Assembly (NCBI GenBank): GCA_947359465.1 | Contig: OX375872.1 | Coordinates: 140,751,608 to 140,815,607, forward strand | Reading direction: 5' to 3' | DNA: 64,000 bases | Source of the DNA: Metellina segmentata | Taxonomy: Eukaryota; Arthropoda; Arachnida; Araneae; Tetragnathidae | Part shown: positions 24,140 to 35,448 of the stretch, in pieces | How positions within the stretch are numbered: the stretch's first letter is position 1 | Layout of the letters: every line of letters starts with the position of its first letter | Made by a program: the position numbers and the translations under genes | Notes under the pieces: model-generated | Seen by the model: only the letters and a program-made list of their open reading frames with translations | Told to the model about the DNA's origin: nothing | Database searches by the model: none

Positions 24140-25400
24140 ATTATTGACCAATATAATGATTTCAAAGGATTCTATTCTAAAGAGACGACCAAAAAATCCT
24201 TTCCAAAGGATTCCATTCTAAGAAAAGGAGCAATGGAATATTTTCAAAGAACTCCATTCTAAGGAAATGAGTAATATGCTCTTTCGAAAGGGCTCTATTC
24301 TAAGGAAAAGAGTAACAGAATCCTTCGAAAGAATTATATTATAATTAAATTAGCAATATAATATTTCCAAAGTATTCTATTCTATGGAAGGGAACAACAG
24401 AATCGTACCAAAGTACTCTATTCTAGGGAAAGAAGTAACAATCTTTTCAACGAATTCTATGATAAGAAAAATAACTATAGAAAACAGTTTCAAAGGGTTA
24501 TATTATAAATAAGGCAACTTTTTTGTTGCAGTAAAAATGGGAAAAGTTGCATTTATCATTCTCTAAAGTTGCATTTATCGGAATAAAATTGCCTTTATTT
24601 TTGATATACTAAAATCTAAAATAAATTAATCATAAAAAAAATGAAAAAAAAAAAAAAAATCTGAATTTATTGACAATTTTAGTGGCGTATAAAAGTATTA
24701 TTATATATAATTAAATACAGAAGAACATTGACGTCGTTGAATGGCTGATCCTTGGCCAGTAATCTCTTTAACATTGAAAAACCTGGGAAAGTGTAGCAAT
24801 AACCGTCAGGTCGTTAATTTCCCCAATCTTTTTTAAGATACGCACGCTTTAAGGTTGAAAGGAACTTTAAAATCCATCGATCTGATATCTTCATTCGCGG
24901 TCTCGATGTTGTACTCTTTCGATTCCGATTTTTCTACGAGACGAATCAAACATTCGTAGCTGCTTTTGATTTTCAGCAAACGTTTTGGCAGCTCTGGGTG
25001 AGCGAAGCTTTGTGTTCCAATTATTTAAATTTTAACATGAAATAGTAATTTTATCTTATTTAATTTTGAGCTAAATTTTAAAAAGTGGCAGATGGTTGCA
25101 TTTATGCAAAAAGGTGCATTTATGTTGCGGTTATAACTCACTTACAATACACCCATGTAGGAGGAATTTTGGTTTCAGCACTTTACATGCAGCGTAGAAT
25201 GTGTGAAAAAAAAGTTGCATTTGTTGCAAAAAGTTGCTCTAATTATAAGAAAAGGAGCAATAGGATCCATCCAAATTATTATATTCTAATGACATGAGAA
25301 ATAGAATGTTTCCAAACAATACAATTCCAAAAAAGGAAGAAAAGAATCTTTCCAGAGTTCAATTTCTAAAGAAAGGACCAAAAGAATTTTCCTAAAAATT
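24140..25400. repeat. Dispersed copy of the 82-bp repeat family, split by an insertion
   Basis: 24140-24509 and 25242-25400 carry the TTCTATTCTAAGGAAAAGAG / CCAAAGGATTCTATTCTAAGG pattern of the 3170-6715 array. The two parts were one block before the element at 24510-25241 was inserted. Confidence 0.75.
24510..25241. mobile_element. hAT-like non-autonomous element with 8-bp target duplication
   Basis: Its ends are TAAGGCAACTTTTTTG at the left and, inverted, TAGAGCAACTTTTTGC at the right. It is flanked by ATTATAAA (24502-24509) and ATTATAAG (25242-25249). Removing the element and one flank restores ordinary 82-bp repeat sequence (ATTATAAG...AAAAGGAGCAAT), which supports a real insertion. The interior is 732 bases, with many AAAGTTGCATTTAT motifs near both ends and no transposase. 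The 8-bp duplication and sub-terminal repeats fit hAT. Confidence 0.7.
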
Positions 25401-25658
25401 GAAGAATCCATGGATTTCTACAACCTATAAATATGGTTATTTAGTCATGTGTTTTTTTTTTGCAGGGAAAAATCAACACTACACTTCACATGAATCTTGT
25501 GACGTTCAGAAGGCTAACAGTGGTAACAGTGAATCCTATTAAAATTGAACACATTTCCTTATGAATTCCAATCAAATTCATCCAGACTCATGCTGAAACT
25601 GAAAATCAACGAACTTTAAACTATCATCCTCTTATGGGAACTCGCAGGATTTACTTAC

Positions 25659-25852
25659 GTCATGTGATTCAAATCCAATTTGTTGCCAATGAGAAGGCAA
25701 ATGGGAGTATATCCAATCGCTTCAAATTCAGCATACAGATGTCGCAGGATTTCCTTGCTGGTAGTGAAGCTTTCTCTATCCGTAATGGAATAGACGACCA
25801 CGTAACCATCCACATTTTCCATGATTTCCAATCTTTCAATACGAGGATCATT
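25659..25852 (-). CDS. Ras-like small GTPase, exon with G4 motif
   Basis: The minus-strand acceptor is TGTGTTTCTTTTCAG and the donor AC|GTAAGT. It joins the upstream exon in phase 0 and ends two bases into a Thr codon, completed at 17585. It codes 64 residues: NDPRIERLEIMENVDG, then YVVVYSITDRESF (the Ras strand-5 pattern), a helix, and PICLLIGNKLDLNH with NKLD as the G4 guanine-specificity motif. The position after the DTPG motif that is Gln61 in Ras is not a Gln here. Neighbouring introns carry tandem repeats but the exon is intact. Confidence 0.88.
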
Positions 25853-25899
25853 CTGAAAAGAAACACAGTTATAACCACTATTTAAGCTATTCTGATTTC

Positions 25900-27010
25900 G
25901 TAGTCTAGAAAGCAGATTCTCCGTGTTTTGGTTATTAGGATTAAAAGTCAATATACAGCGCATGTTAGTATATGATACCCCATAACGTTAGAAATAAGTA
26001 AGAGCTTTTTATCAACAGTCGTACTTTATATCTAATATTAAAAATTAAATACCAGTGTAGTAATTGCAAAATAAAATGTTCCGAAATTGAAGATGGTATC
26101 ATCTTGACTAGCATGGCATGATATTCTGCCATACTAGTCAAAGAAAGAAGAATCTCCAATTTTTGATCATTAGTGTAAAAGTTAAAATGCAGCGTATGTA
26201 TGTATCTCATAACCCTTGAAAATAGTAAGAACACTTTATCAACAGTAACACTTTATATCAAATATTAAAAATTAAATATCAGTGTATAACAATTGCAAAA
26301 TAAAATGTACTGAAAGCGAAGTTATTATCTTCTCGACTAACACGGTATGTTATTCTGTCATACTTGTCAAGAAAGCAATAACTCAAAATTTTGGCTAATA
26401 TTATTAAAGGCATAACTGTCTAAGGCTAATATATTAATACACTATTAAAAGTTTATCCAGATGTGGATATAAATATCTGATACGTCAAAATTATAATAAC
26501 TAGTAAAATCACTTCATCAACGCATCTTAGTTATTGAGCACTGAATACTTACGCACGAACCTCCAAATTAAATGTACCCAACCTTGAGATATTGCTTTCT
26601 TTATCAACACAGCATGCTATTATGCCAGGCTAATAAAGAGAACAGCATCACCAAGTTTTGGTCACAGAATCAAAAGTTAGGTAGAGTATGTAAGAATCTG
26701 AGGCCACAAAATGATAGAAAACAATAACAACACTTTATCAATATACTATCTAAGTTGTTAATATTGAAAACTTATATATACCAACCGCCATATTAAATTT
26801 ACCGAACTTGAAGATGTTACCTTCTTTATCAACAATCCATGCTATTATGCTATGCTTTTAGAATTGCTAATTTAAAATTTGGACCAATCTGCCATGCTAG
26901 TCTGCCATGCTAGTCAAGGTAGCTGCACCTCAAGCTTTGGACATTAAGATTGAAAGTAAATATGCAGTGTGCATAAGTATCGGATATTTTAAAACGACAG
27001 GCAACCTGTC
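25900..27010. repeat. Tandem array, ~190-bp unit, about 5 copies (in intron)
   Basis: Units share AACACTTTATCAACAGTA, TATTAAAAATTAAATA, AATTGCAAAATAAAATGT, a GCTATTATGCCA..CTAGTCAAG block and TTTTGGTCATTAG..AAAGT. It fills nearly all of the 1.29-kb intron 25853-27138 between two GTPase exons. Confidence 0.7.
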
Positions 27011-27138
27011 TTAAATTATAACAAAATAATATTCGGCACACTTTTTGTACTGCTCTAGGCCACAACCGTGACAGTTATGCGTACCAACATTCACATGTTA
27101 AATAACACTGGAAACAAAATGAAATTGGGTTTCCTTAC

Positions 27139-27269
27139 CGTGCCAGGCGTGTCAATAAAAAAAAGCGAGTACTCCTTTTCGTCGACGAGCACACGCCTGT
27201 CATAAGTGATGAGTTCACCTCGAATATATTCGTGCAAGTACTTCTTGGTCAAATAGCGGACAATCAGGG
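27139..27269 (-). CDS. Ras-like small GTPase, exon with switch regions and G3 motif
   Basis: First exon found, on the minus strand: acceptor TCCTTTCCTTCCAG, donor ACG|GTAAGG. It begins two bases into an Ala codon and codes LIVRYLTKKYLHEYIRGELI, then TYDRRVLVDE and YSLFFIDTPGT. This is helix 1 after the P-loop, switch I and the G3 motif DTPG (residues 39-42). LIVRYLTKKY is very like the ALxVRxLTKRF stretch of RERG/RASL11/RASL12 proteins, and DTPG is seen in RASL11. The Thr35 position of Ras is a Gly by alignment, so magnesium and effector contacts are unusual. The P-loop exon should end in phase 1 upstream (>27269) and was not found. Confidence 0.88.
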
Positions 27270-27494
27270 CTGGAAGGAAAGGACGCATAGTTTAGAACTG
27301 ATAATTCAAAAGTTGTTAATTTTTGTTCAGTATCATATATATAGCGTACAGAATACTCGCTATTAAAATAATCAGTTGCAGGTGACCATCTTATAACACG
27401 GTACTCTTATGACACGGATTCCCTACAACACGGTACTAAAATTGCGACGACTCTCGTATAACACGATAATAGTTTCAGTATAACACGGTTTTAG

Positions 27495-28195
27495 ATTTGT
27501 AGTCTGTCTGTCGTGTTTGTTCTGTCTGTCGTATCTGTCTGGTCTGTCTGTATATCGCGTCTGTCTTGTCTGCTCTTTTGTCTGTATGTCATGTCTGCCT
27601 GGTCTGTCTAGTCTGTCGTGGTTGTCTTGTCTGTTCGTCTGTCTGTATGTCGTGACTGTCTGGTCTGTTCGTTTGTCTATGTCGTGTTTGTCTGGTCTGT
27701 TCGTCTGTCTGTATGTCGTATCTGTCTAATCTGTCTGCATGTCGTGTCTGTCTAGTCTGTCTGGTCTGTCTTGTCTGTTCTTTTGTCTGTCTGTCTAATC
27801 CGTCTGGACTGTATAGTCTGTCTGGTCTGTTCGTCTGTCTGTATATCCTGTATGTCTGATCTGTTCATTTGTCTATGTCGTGTGTGTCTGTTCTGTCTTG
27901 TCTGTTCGTCTGTCTGTATGTCGTGTTTGTCTGGTCTGTTCGTTTGTCTGTGTCGTGTCTGTCTGGCCTGTTCGTTTGTCTGTCTGGTCTGTTCGTCTGT
28001 CTGTACGTCGTGTCTGTCTAGTCTGTCGGGTCTTTCGGGGATGCCTAGTCTGTCTGGTCTGAAGTGTTCTAACTGGTCAGTTCGCCTGTCTGTATGTCTG
28101 GTCTGTCATGTCTGCCTGGTCTGTCTGTTCTACTTTGTCTGTCCGTCAGTCTGTATATCTGGTTTGTCTGATCATGTGTCTGTCTGTATTTTTTT
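27495..28195. repeat. GTCTG-based minisatellite
   Basis: About 700 bases built from GTCTGTCTG, GTCTGTTCGTCTGTCTGTAT and GTCGTGTCTGTCTGGTCTGT modules in irregular order. The plus strand is open in two frames and reads as Cys/Leu/Ser/Val repeats; these are not genes. Confidence 0.9.
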
Positions 28196-28245
28196 GTTTG
28201 TGCCTTATACACGTCCACACAGTTTAATACATTTTGATGAAAATT
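28196..28245. repeat. Fragment shared with the Helitron-like element
   Basis: ACACGTCCACACAGTTTAAT followed by TTTTGATGAAAATT is a close match to 35600-35640 in the Helitron-like element. The minisatellite and this piece therefore probably came from a relative of that element. Confidence 0.5.
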
Positions 28246-28789
28246 GTGGTTTCCATATAACACGTACAACAGTCATTTGGTTTCCATTTAACAAGGTAGG
28301 CATTATCAAATATATATGATCTCTGAGTTTTGGTTAACACGGTTTCTATATAGCACGAGTATCCTATAACACGGTATTCCATCTAACACAGTACGCAATA
28401 TCAAAATTTGTGGGACTTGTAAGTTTCGTATAACACGGATTCTCTATAGAACGGTACCAATTAACCTTTATACGAGGGTTACCTGTATTATTTAATTATC
28501 CCTTATGTAAGTTTATTTAAAATACAAATAAGCATGTTAATTTTTTCCATTTTTATAGTATAACACGGTTTTAGTTTGCTTATTATACGGAACGCAATCT
28601 CTACTCTTATCTAATTCATAAGTTTCGCCTAACACGATTTCTATACAACACGATTTATCTTATAGAATGGTTTATATATAACACGGTACCAAATATAAAA
28701 AATTGTATGACCCCCATGTTTAGTATATTTCCTTATAACATGGTACCATTTGACCGTGTTATAAGAGGGTCACCTGTATCTCATTAGCC

Positions 28790-29291
28790 GTCTTGCAGCG
28801 GCACAGTAAGCGTAGAGAGATGAATGAAACTCATGCCAAGTCTAAGAGTTCTAAAAAACTGAGTAATCCGTACTAGAATATTTCCTATTGAAACAATGAG
28901 TCGTCACAATCGCCCTGTTTCAGCTAAAAGTAACTGTAGAGCGACGAATCAAATTCATGTCATGTCTACGAGTTTTTTTAAGATCTGAGTGATTCGTAGC
29001 AAAATATTCCTTGTAAAAACAATCAATTGACTCAATAGTCTTCAAAAAATTCATTATAAGTCCTCAATCATTTCAACAATTAGTTGTCTCATCAGCCCTC
29101 TATTAGCGAAAAATAACCGTAGAGTGACAAATCAAACTCATGTCAGTCTACGAGTTCTTAAGGTCTAAATAATCCGTACCAGAATATTCCCAAGTAAAAC
29201 AATGAGTCGTCACAATTGCCCTCTTTCAAGAAAAAGTAACAGTTGAGCAACGGATCAAACTCATGTCAGTCTATGAGATCTTAAGAACTGA

Positions 29292-29366
<75 letters not shown>

Positions 29367-29470
29367 CCGAACCAGAAAATATTCCCTATTAAAACAATGA
29401 GTCGTCACAATTGCTCTCTTTCTACAAAAAATAACGGTTGAGCGATGAATCAAAATTATGTCATATCTAG
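28790..29470. repeat. Tandem array, ~130-bp unit, about 5 copies
   Basis: Units carry CGTAGAGCGACGAATCAAACTC-like, ATGTCTACGAGTTCTTAA, CTGAGTAATCCGTACCAGAATATTCC and AAAACAATGAGTCGTCACAATC blocks. One unit is split by the (TA)n tract. Two more units occur at 30650-30830. Confidence 0.75.
29292..29363. repeat. (TA)n microsatellite
   Basis: About 36 TA units inside an array unit. Confidence 0.95.
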
Positions 29471-30649
29471 GGGACACTGTTGTAGGTACAGTCATACCTA
29501 GGGACAGTCACTGTATATAATAGAAGAGAAGAGAAGGGAATTTTGTTTGAACAGGTTGGTAACACTGGGCTAGGATGTCGTCTGTCACTCATGTTGTTTG
29601 AAGGTAGAGACTTCAAAAGATTGTCGAATTGTGCATTTTTCTACATTTGCTTACCTAAAGTAAGATATTGAAGTACTTTTGTCGATTTTTAATCATTCTT
29701 CAATGTGTTTTACAGACACACACTGTTTAGAAATCAATTCTACTGCTTTTCAAGAGTTAATTCATATTTGTTTTGCATCGTTTACCCAACTTCAACCCTG
29801 CCATATTGGTAATCAAATTCAAAATGGCGAACTGTTGTACCAAGTGACAATTGCGTTTCGTACCTAGGGACAAAATACGCTGTTGTCCCTACGTACAACA
29901 GCGAATCGCCAATGACCTGTTTCCAAACTACTTTGAAAATTTCAGAATGTAATATAATTGATAGGTAAAATGATTTAGTATGTGCTTATGTAAAACAAAT
30001 TTACTGAAAAATTATAAAAAACTTCAGTTTCCTGTTTCTTTTACCATTTTTGTGTTAGGATAAGGTTTTTCACATTTATTGAAGCACTCAAAAGTGACAT
30101 GCTAAGAAAAATACTAGTTTCTTCGCTGTGATTTATTGTAAAGGAAGAAGTCTGACATGAATGTGACCATGAAAAGAAGTTTCATAGAGATGTGATTCTT
30201 TAGTAAAATTTAAGTCTGAAGCTTTTAAGTCAAATCTAAGCCTTTTGATATAGTTTTTGCATAAATACTCTTGATATTTTGATCTTTTTGTAAATAATCT
30301 TAATTTTTGGAGAGTAAAATTCTTCTTGTTTGTTTAATAACGTTGTTAAAAAAAAGTTTGAGTTGCAAAATTATTTCAAAGTTTCTCTTAACACTTTCTA
30401 GACCTGCCCTTAGGTACAACACCCTCTGTCCCTTGGTATGGAGAGGGTGTTGTATCAAAAGACAGTGGAAGAGGTTATCAATTTTCCATTTTTAATATTG
30501 ATAAAAACGAAAACAGTCACCATTAAAATAAGAAATAGGTAGCAAAATACCTCTAGTTCAATATGAGTAGCAGCAAACCTTTCTAATTTTTATAGAAAAA
30601 AATTAGAAAATTTGAAACAAAACTTTGTACCTTTGGTTCACCTTCCCCT
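29471..30649. other. Unannotated stretch with short inverted repeats
   Basis: GTACCTAGGGACA-like motifs occur near 29503 and 29858, the latter followed by its partial complement TTGTCCCTACGTAC. A separate perfect 12-bp stem, ACAACACCCTCT at 30416-30427 with AGAGGGTGTTGT at 30442-30453, occurs further on. Probably remnants of small elements; no gene seen. Confidence 0.4.
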
Positions 30650-30830
30650 TCGAGTTCTTAAAATCTGAGTGATTCCACACACCAGAATATTAAATATAAA
30701 AACTATCAGTTTGCTAATTACCTTTCTCTCAATCATTAAAACAATAAGTTACTTCTTGCAGCAAAAATTGACGATATAGCGACGAATCAAATCTATACAA
30801 TACCTACAAGTTCTTAAAATCTTTGTAAAA
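30650..30830. repeat. Two further units of the 28790 array
   Basis: GAGTTCTTAAAATCTGAGTG and GACGATATAGCGACGAATCA match the array at 28790-29470. About 1.2 kb of other sequence separates them from it. Confidence 0.6.
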
Positions 30831-30859
30831 ACAATCCTGATTATATATATCAATCTTGA

Positions 30860-32320
30860 TTAATAAGATCATTTTATCGCTCTACCGAAAAGAGAGACAC
30901 CCGCATATTTTCAATCCGAAATAAATATTTATCTTACAAAACCTCATCTCACTTAATAGCATTGTGAGAGGAAAAAAAGATTATATTCTCTGTTAGAGGT
31001 TAATGATCGCATAATAGCCCCCCGCTGATCTTTGCTTTTGGTCATTAAGATCCAAAATGACGGTCCTCGGCGAATAGTTCTTTCATCAGAAGTGCGTTGT
31101 GGTCGAAAATAAATACGCTTATTAAATATGAAGCGTAAGTTGTGGCCACGGTATTGTAAAATGAATATCGATTCCTCCCGTACACTGTCCAGCCTTCCTT
31201 GGCATGGAATTAATTGAAATATTTTCGAAGCCGGCCATTGTGGAGGAAGACAGAAAGAATGAGAATGACGAAAATAATTTCGGAGTGGCTCTGTCTTCTT
31301 GTAGTTTGATGGCCCATTTAGATGTCTTGCTTCTCGTGAAATGAATATGCATCCTATATTCTCAGTGTAAGGGATTGTGGTGGCATGAAAAAGGCCACTA
31401 CTTTTAATGGGATTCTTGGTATGTAGGTATTTTTTTAAATTAACGTCGCACTGGAGCAACAAATTCCGCCATGGTAGACCCAGCACCTATTTTTGTAAGG
31501 ATTTACCGGTTTAGTAGTCTCCTTTGGGTGTTTATTAGTTACTTATTTGCAGAGTTTCTGCTTGGTTTTCTTGATGGTCATATGGGAACTGTGTTTATAT
31601 CGTTGCTATAAAATCCCTGCCGCGGAATGTCAGAATATCACTGATTTCGTAAATGTTTTCTCTACACTTCCTATGCTTTAGTGCTAGGTTTAGCCATCCT
31701 GGGGTGGGTCCTGTCAGTGGGCAACGCAGGTGAAGTGAGCTTGTGAGAGGACAACCCAAGGCATAACTAACGTGACCATTTATTTTTTCCCTCAAAACCG
31801 GACTACTAATTTTTAGGTAATAGTATGAGTTAAAAAAAAAAAAAAAAAAAAACAGACATTTCTTTATAGTTTTTATTTATTAATGAAAAGAACAGGAATA
31901 AACACGTGAAAATAAATAATTTTTGTGGTCGTATATTTTCTGAAGAACAAATTTGCTTAAGTATATTTGATGTTGATCTCGACTGTTATTAAAGGAATTG
32001 TTTGTCTGTTTGTTTGCTATGTGCACGATCATGACGAATCTATGGCACTTACAGTAATGGGATTCGGCACACTGGTAGTCCGAATTTTTTACAATTTTTG
32101 TACGAAGCCGAATTTTAAAATTCAATCTAGAACATTTTAAAATTAATTTAATGAAATTTTAATTATTATTGTTTTTTTAGAATGGCAACACTATGAAGTG
32201 ATGGCAGATTCTAAATTTTTTTTTTCCGTTTCATTTTGCAGAGGAACGATTTAAGCCGATGAAAAAAAGAAATAAAGTTTTAACAATAGTTATGTAGTTT
32301 TTTTTTTTTGATCTCCTAGA
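30860..32320. other. Unannotated stretch
   Basis: Contains a short SINE tail remnant near 31435-31465 (TTAACGTCGCACTGGAGCAA) and a 20-base A-run near 31831. The long minus-strand frame 31486-30953 lacks an ATG and any domain. Confidence 0.4.
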
Positions 32321-32324
32321 TCGT

Positions 32325-32710
32325 TATAAAGACAGAGTAAAACTTTCAATGGATTTGAAATCATTAGATTGATTCCTAATAATATGATTTTCTTTAAAAA
32401 AATAATTTTTAAATTGAATACCTTTTATATTTTTTGCAAGAGATTGTGACGTCACGCCAACCTTAGCGTTCGAGAAATCCATTTCCTGCGCTCTTACAAT
32501 TCCAGCCAAGGAAAGCAAACCAAATAAAATTTTTTTTGATTGGCTTTGTTTAGTTCTTTTTTTTTTTATAAAATCGGGATCGTGGAATAAAAATTTTAAC
32601 GGATTTGAAATCTGTGGGGAAAATTTTACATTAGATCGATACATAAAAATATGATTTTCTTAAAATAAATAATTTTTAAATCGTATCTTTTATATTTTTT
32701 ACAATATAAA
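32325..32710. repeat. Tandem duplication, ~250-bp unit
   Basis: GGATTTGAAATCATTAGATT...AATATGATTTTCTTTAAAA and AATAATTTTTAAATTG at 32350-32420 recur at 32600-32690 with small differences. TGTGACGTCACGCCAACCTT lies between the two. Confidence 0.6.
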
Positions 32711-32819
32711 TTTGACCGTCGCTATCGACATCATAGATTCCATTTACTGCTTTTTAAATTGTAACTTTTTTATTTTTGCAATACGAATATGGGCTCACTA
32801 GATATTGGCGTCAAGTTTG

Positions 32820-33262
32820 TTTTTGGTAGGTACTTAATTAACGTCGCACCGGACCAATACAATGGGATATTGCGATCATGTTTGGAATTGCGTAGCGTAA
32901 TTTGGAAACTTTTCTGAAAACGGGACATTTCGGCGGGACGGCTTACATAAAAACAGGACGGTCCCGTTCAAGACAGGACGTCTGGTCACATTAGGCATAA
33001 TGCATTACGGGCTAGTGGCGATGGTCCTTGATCAATCCCGAAGGGAAAGATCAAGGACTACACCACGTAATTTTGAACCATGGTCAGATGACGAGGTTAC
33101 ACCTAAGATGGCACACCTCTCCGTTCTTCCACCCCGCCCCAAGGTGAGGACATTTGTGGTCACGACAGATTTAACGTATACGACGGTCTTTGGTTGGATT
33201 CAAACTCGCAACCCTCCTGTTGCTAATCCATTGCTCTTCCAACCCGGCAAAAATTGCTAGAT
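32820..33262 (-). repeat. tRNA-derived SINE, interrupted by a foreign segment
   Basis: The tail TTAACGTCGCACCGGACCAA occupies 32838-32875. About 125 bases of other sequence with GGGAC/GTCCC repeats follow. The SINE body then resumes near 33000 (GGGCTAGTGGCGATGGTCCT) and runs to the tRNA-like head: minus-strand box B GAGTTTGAATCC near 33200 and the head end near 33255. The inserted segment ends GTCTGGTCACATTA, as in some hAT termini. Confidence 0.7.
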
Positions 33263-33264
33263 TC

Positions 33265-34064
33265 GAATAGACTGAAAATGGACAACTAGGAATACTTGGA
33301 ACTAGGGGTCACGCCCCCTGCTCGCTAAGGCTCGCCAACCCCAGGAGAATTGCTTCGCTGGGCGAACCTATGCTAGCTTCACTTGCATCAATGAAGACAT
33401 GTGTCCTAGCAGAAAGAATTGTTTGCAAACTATAATATTCCAAAAAAATATTTTTCAAATCTAAATTTTTTGCTGTTTTTCAGAAAAGATATATACAGTA
33501 CCTCTGAAATCAGAATTCAAATGAAAACTTTGAACAAATTTTGACTCGAAATATGAGCGCTGATTTGGAAATTGAATACCCAACATGTTGTTTGTGTGTA
33601 CATTTACCTCTGCACTCGAGCCACCCACGCTTTTTCATTGAGTTTGTTGTCGAAAGTTGTAGTGCAAGCGTCTTGTTGAACTATAATTGTTGGCCCTGAA
33701 AATGACTTTTTTTTAAATGGCCCTGAAAAGATACTCCAACTTCTTTGATTTCTATTATTAACTGCAACAGCTCGACTAAAATTCATTTTTTTCCCAATAA
33801 AATTTCATCCGATAACGCTATAAATTCAATTGAAACGCGAGGCTTCGTGATAAACAAACAATCGTACAATGTTGCCAAAACGCGATAACAGATAACGTCT
33901 TTTTTGCGTGCCACGTAAGAGAGTTATATATATATAGATGGGTAAGACATGAATTTATGGATCATTTATTTAATCCTTCACTAACCAGATTTATTTTTAG
34001 TTAGAAATTTATGATTTATTTATCTGATCCTTTAATAACCAAGGTTGACATGGAAAGCATGGAA
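33265..34064. other. Unannotated stretch
   Basis: A short GC-rich patch (about 33300-33400, GGGGTCACGCCCCCTGCTCG) stands out; the rest is AT-rich. No gene seen. Confidence 0.4.
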
Positions 34065-34288
34065 TAGACCAAGGTGGTTTCGATGAGGTACTTCGTCCAT
34101 CAAGATCTGATCAATTTTGATAATGACGAGGTATCTAGACATCAACACATATATTGCCGTTTTTTATGCTGACGAGATCAAGATCTGGTCAATATACTTC
34201 TAATGACGAGAATTTTTGTCCATCAAGATCTGGTCAGTTTTGCAAATAACGAGATATTTTGTCGAGAAAATCACTAGGAAGTTAAATC
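34065..34288. mobile_element. TTAA-type miniature element, copy d
   Basis: CCAAGGTGGTTTCGATGAGG at the left and GTCGAGAAAATCACTAGGAAGTTAA at the right match the family ends. Four internal modules of CATCAAGATCTGGTCAATTT plus AATGACGAG are present. Confidence 0.65.
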
Positions 34289-34289
34289 C

Positions 34290-35029
34290 TCATAGAGAAA
34301 TTATCCCTTTAACAGAAACATTTCCGAAAATCGACGTCAAATATAACTATGTAATAATAGATTACGTTAATTAATATAGATAAGGTTTGTATAACCAGCA
34401 GTCTACTTTTTAATTAAGAAAGCGCAGTGATAAAATAGACCAGTTACTCTCCTTTGAAACTAAAGGCAGGCTCACACTCACCACCATACGCACAAAATCA
34501 ATATTTATTTCTTCAGCTCATCTAGTTCACACCCTACCATTATGATAAAAACTTATATCAACAATTTAGAAATTCTTAGTAAATCTAAAATCTCAAAAAG
34601 GAATAGAACTCTATAAAAAAATAACCTTCAAGTTTGATCGAAAAACAATTTTTTCTATACTTATTCTGGAAGAGACGGTTCCGTCATTATCAAGAAAACA
34701 AAAGTTTAGGGATAACTAAGGTGAAGAAAGAAGACTCGAACTAAGGTTTTTTGAAGGGAAAAGTGAAGAAGCGTTTTCGGCATCTCTCGAACGAGTTGAT
34801 AAAAGGAAATATTTTTTGTGAGAATTTGTCTTTGCAATAACGACCTTTTGTTGTACTCTCTTAGAAGCTTCTCTCTAGAATAGGGGTTTACATTAATCTA
34901 TTTTAATAATGCGTGTATATTTTAGCATACTTCCAACCTCTGCTAAAATGACCGTAGATCAAGAGCTAAAGGAACTGTATCTTACACTACAATTGCTTGT
35001 ATACTATACAGGTAATATAGATTTATAGT
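34290..35029. other. Unannotated AT-rich stretch
   Basis: Nothing recognised on either strand. Confidence 0.4.
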
Positions 35030-35120
35030 CCGGGTCCCAGTAGCAGTTAAATAAACAGGTCCCACTAACTGGTTAGATGGCATACCTAATACCAGGTTTG
35101 ATGGCGGCCCTAGTACTAGG
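35030..35120. repeat. Short-unit array, left part
   Basis: Units of about 35 bases, CCAGTTAGATGGCGGACCCTAGTA-like (GGTCCCACTAACTGGTTAGATGGCATACCTAATACCAGG). The same units resume at 37480-37640, beyond the TTAA element, so one array was split by that insertion. Confidence 0.6.
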
Positions 35121-35448
35121 TTAAGGTGTATGTATACACTTGAAATCACGAAAAGCGGCAAGTATATCAGTAATTTTTTTATTAATTCAAAATTTTTTCC
35201 TACTCTTTAGCTTTAAAACGATGCCACGATCTTGTAAATATTCGAAATACTTTTCTAATTACAAGGGTTTCCGTTAGGTACTGTCACCATGTATGATACA
35301 GAAATGTTTCCAAAAGTTCCCTTATAAACTCCATTTCTGAAGAACTGTTTTTTTTTTTTGCAATAGGATGCTTTATTCAAACAGTGATAACTCACACACA
35401 CACAACAATGACTTTTGATCTATTATAATTATTTTTGCGTCATTATCT

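Larger units (their letters stand above)
27376..28778. mobile_element. pogo/Tigger-like non-autonomous element carrying a minisatellite
   Basis: The left end CAGGTGACCATCTTATAACA matches the inverted right end CAGGTGACCCTCTTATAACA. TA follows the right end. A second, internal right end (GAGGGTTACCTG|TA at about 28475-28490) suggests two copies joined or a nested copy. TATAACACGGT and its variants are repeated at least a dozen times at 27395-27490 and 28250-28750. No transposase. Confidence 0.65.

Noticed and set aside
25085..25297. 70-codon plus-strand frame
   Set aside because: It lies in the hAT-like element and reads through its sub-terminal repeats.
27517..28319. Cys/Leu/Ser/Val-rich frames up to 182 codons
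   Set aside because: They are translations of the GTCTG minisatellite, open in several frames at once.
30953..31486. 177-codon minus-strand frame
   Set aside because: It begins with GTG, runs through a SINE tail remnant, has no domain and overlaps another open frame; no splice or start evidence.
32324..32644. 106-codon minus-strand frame
   Set aside because: It lies in a duplicated AT-rich repeat unit and lacks any motif.
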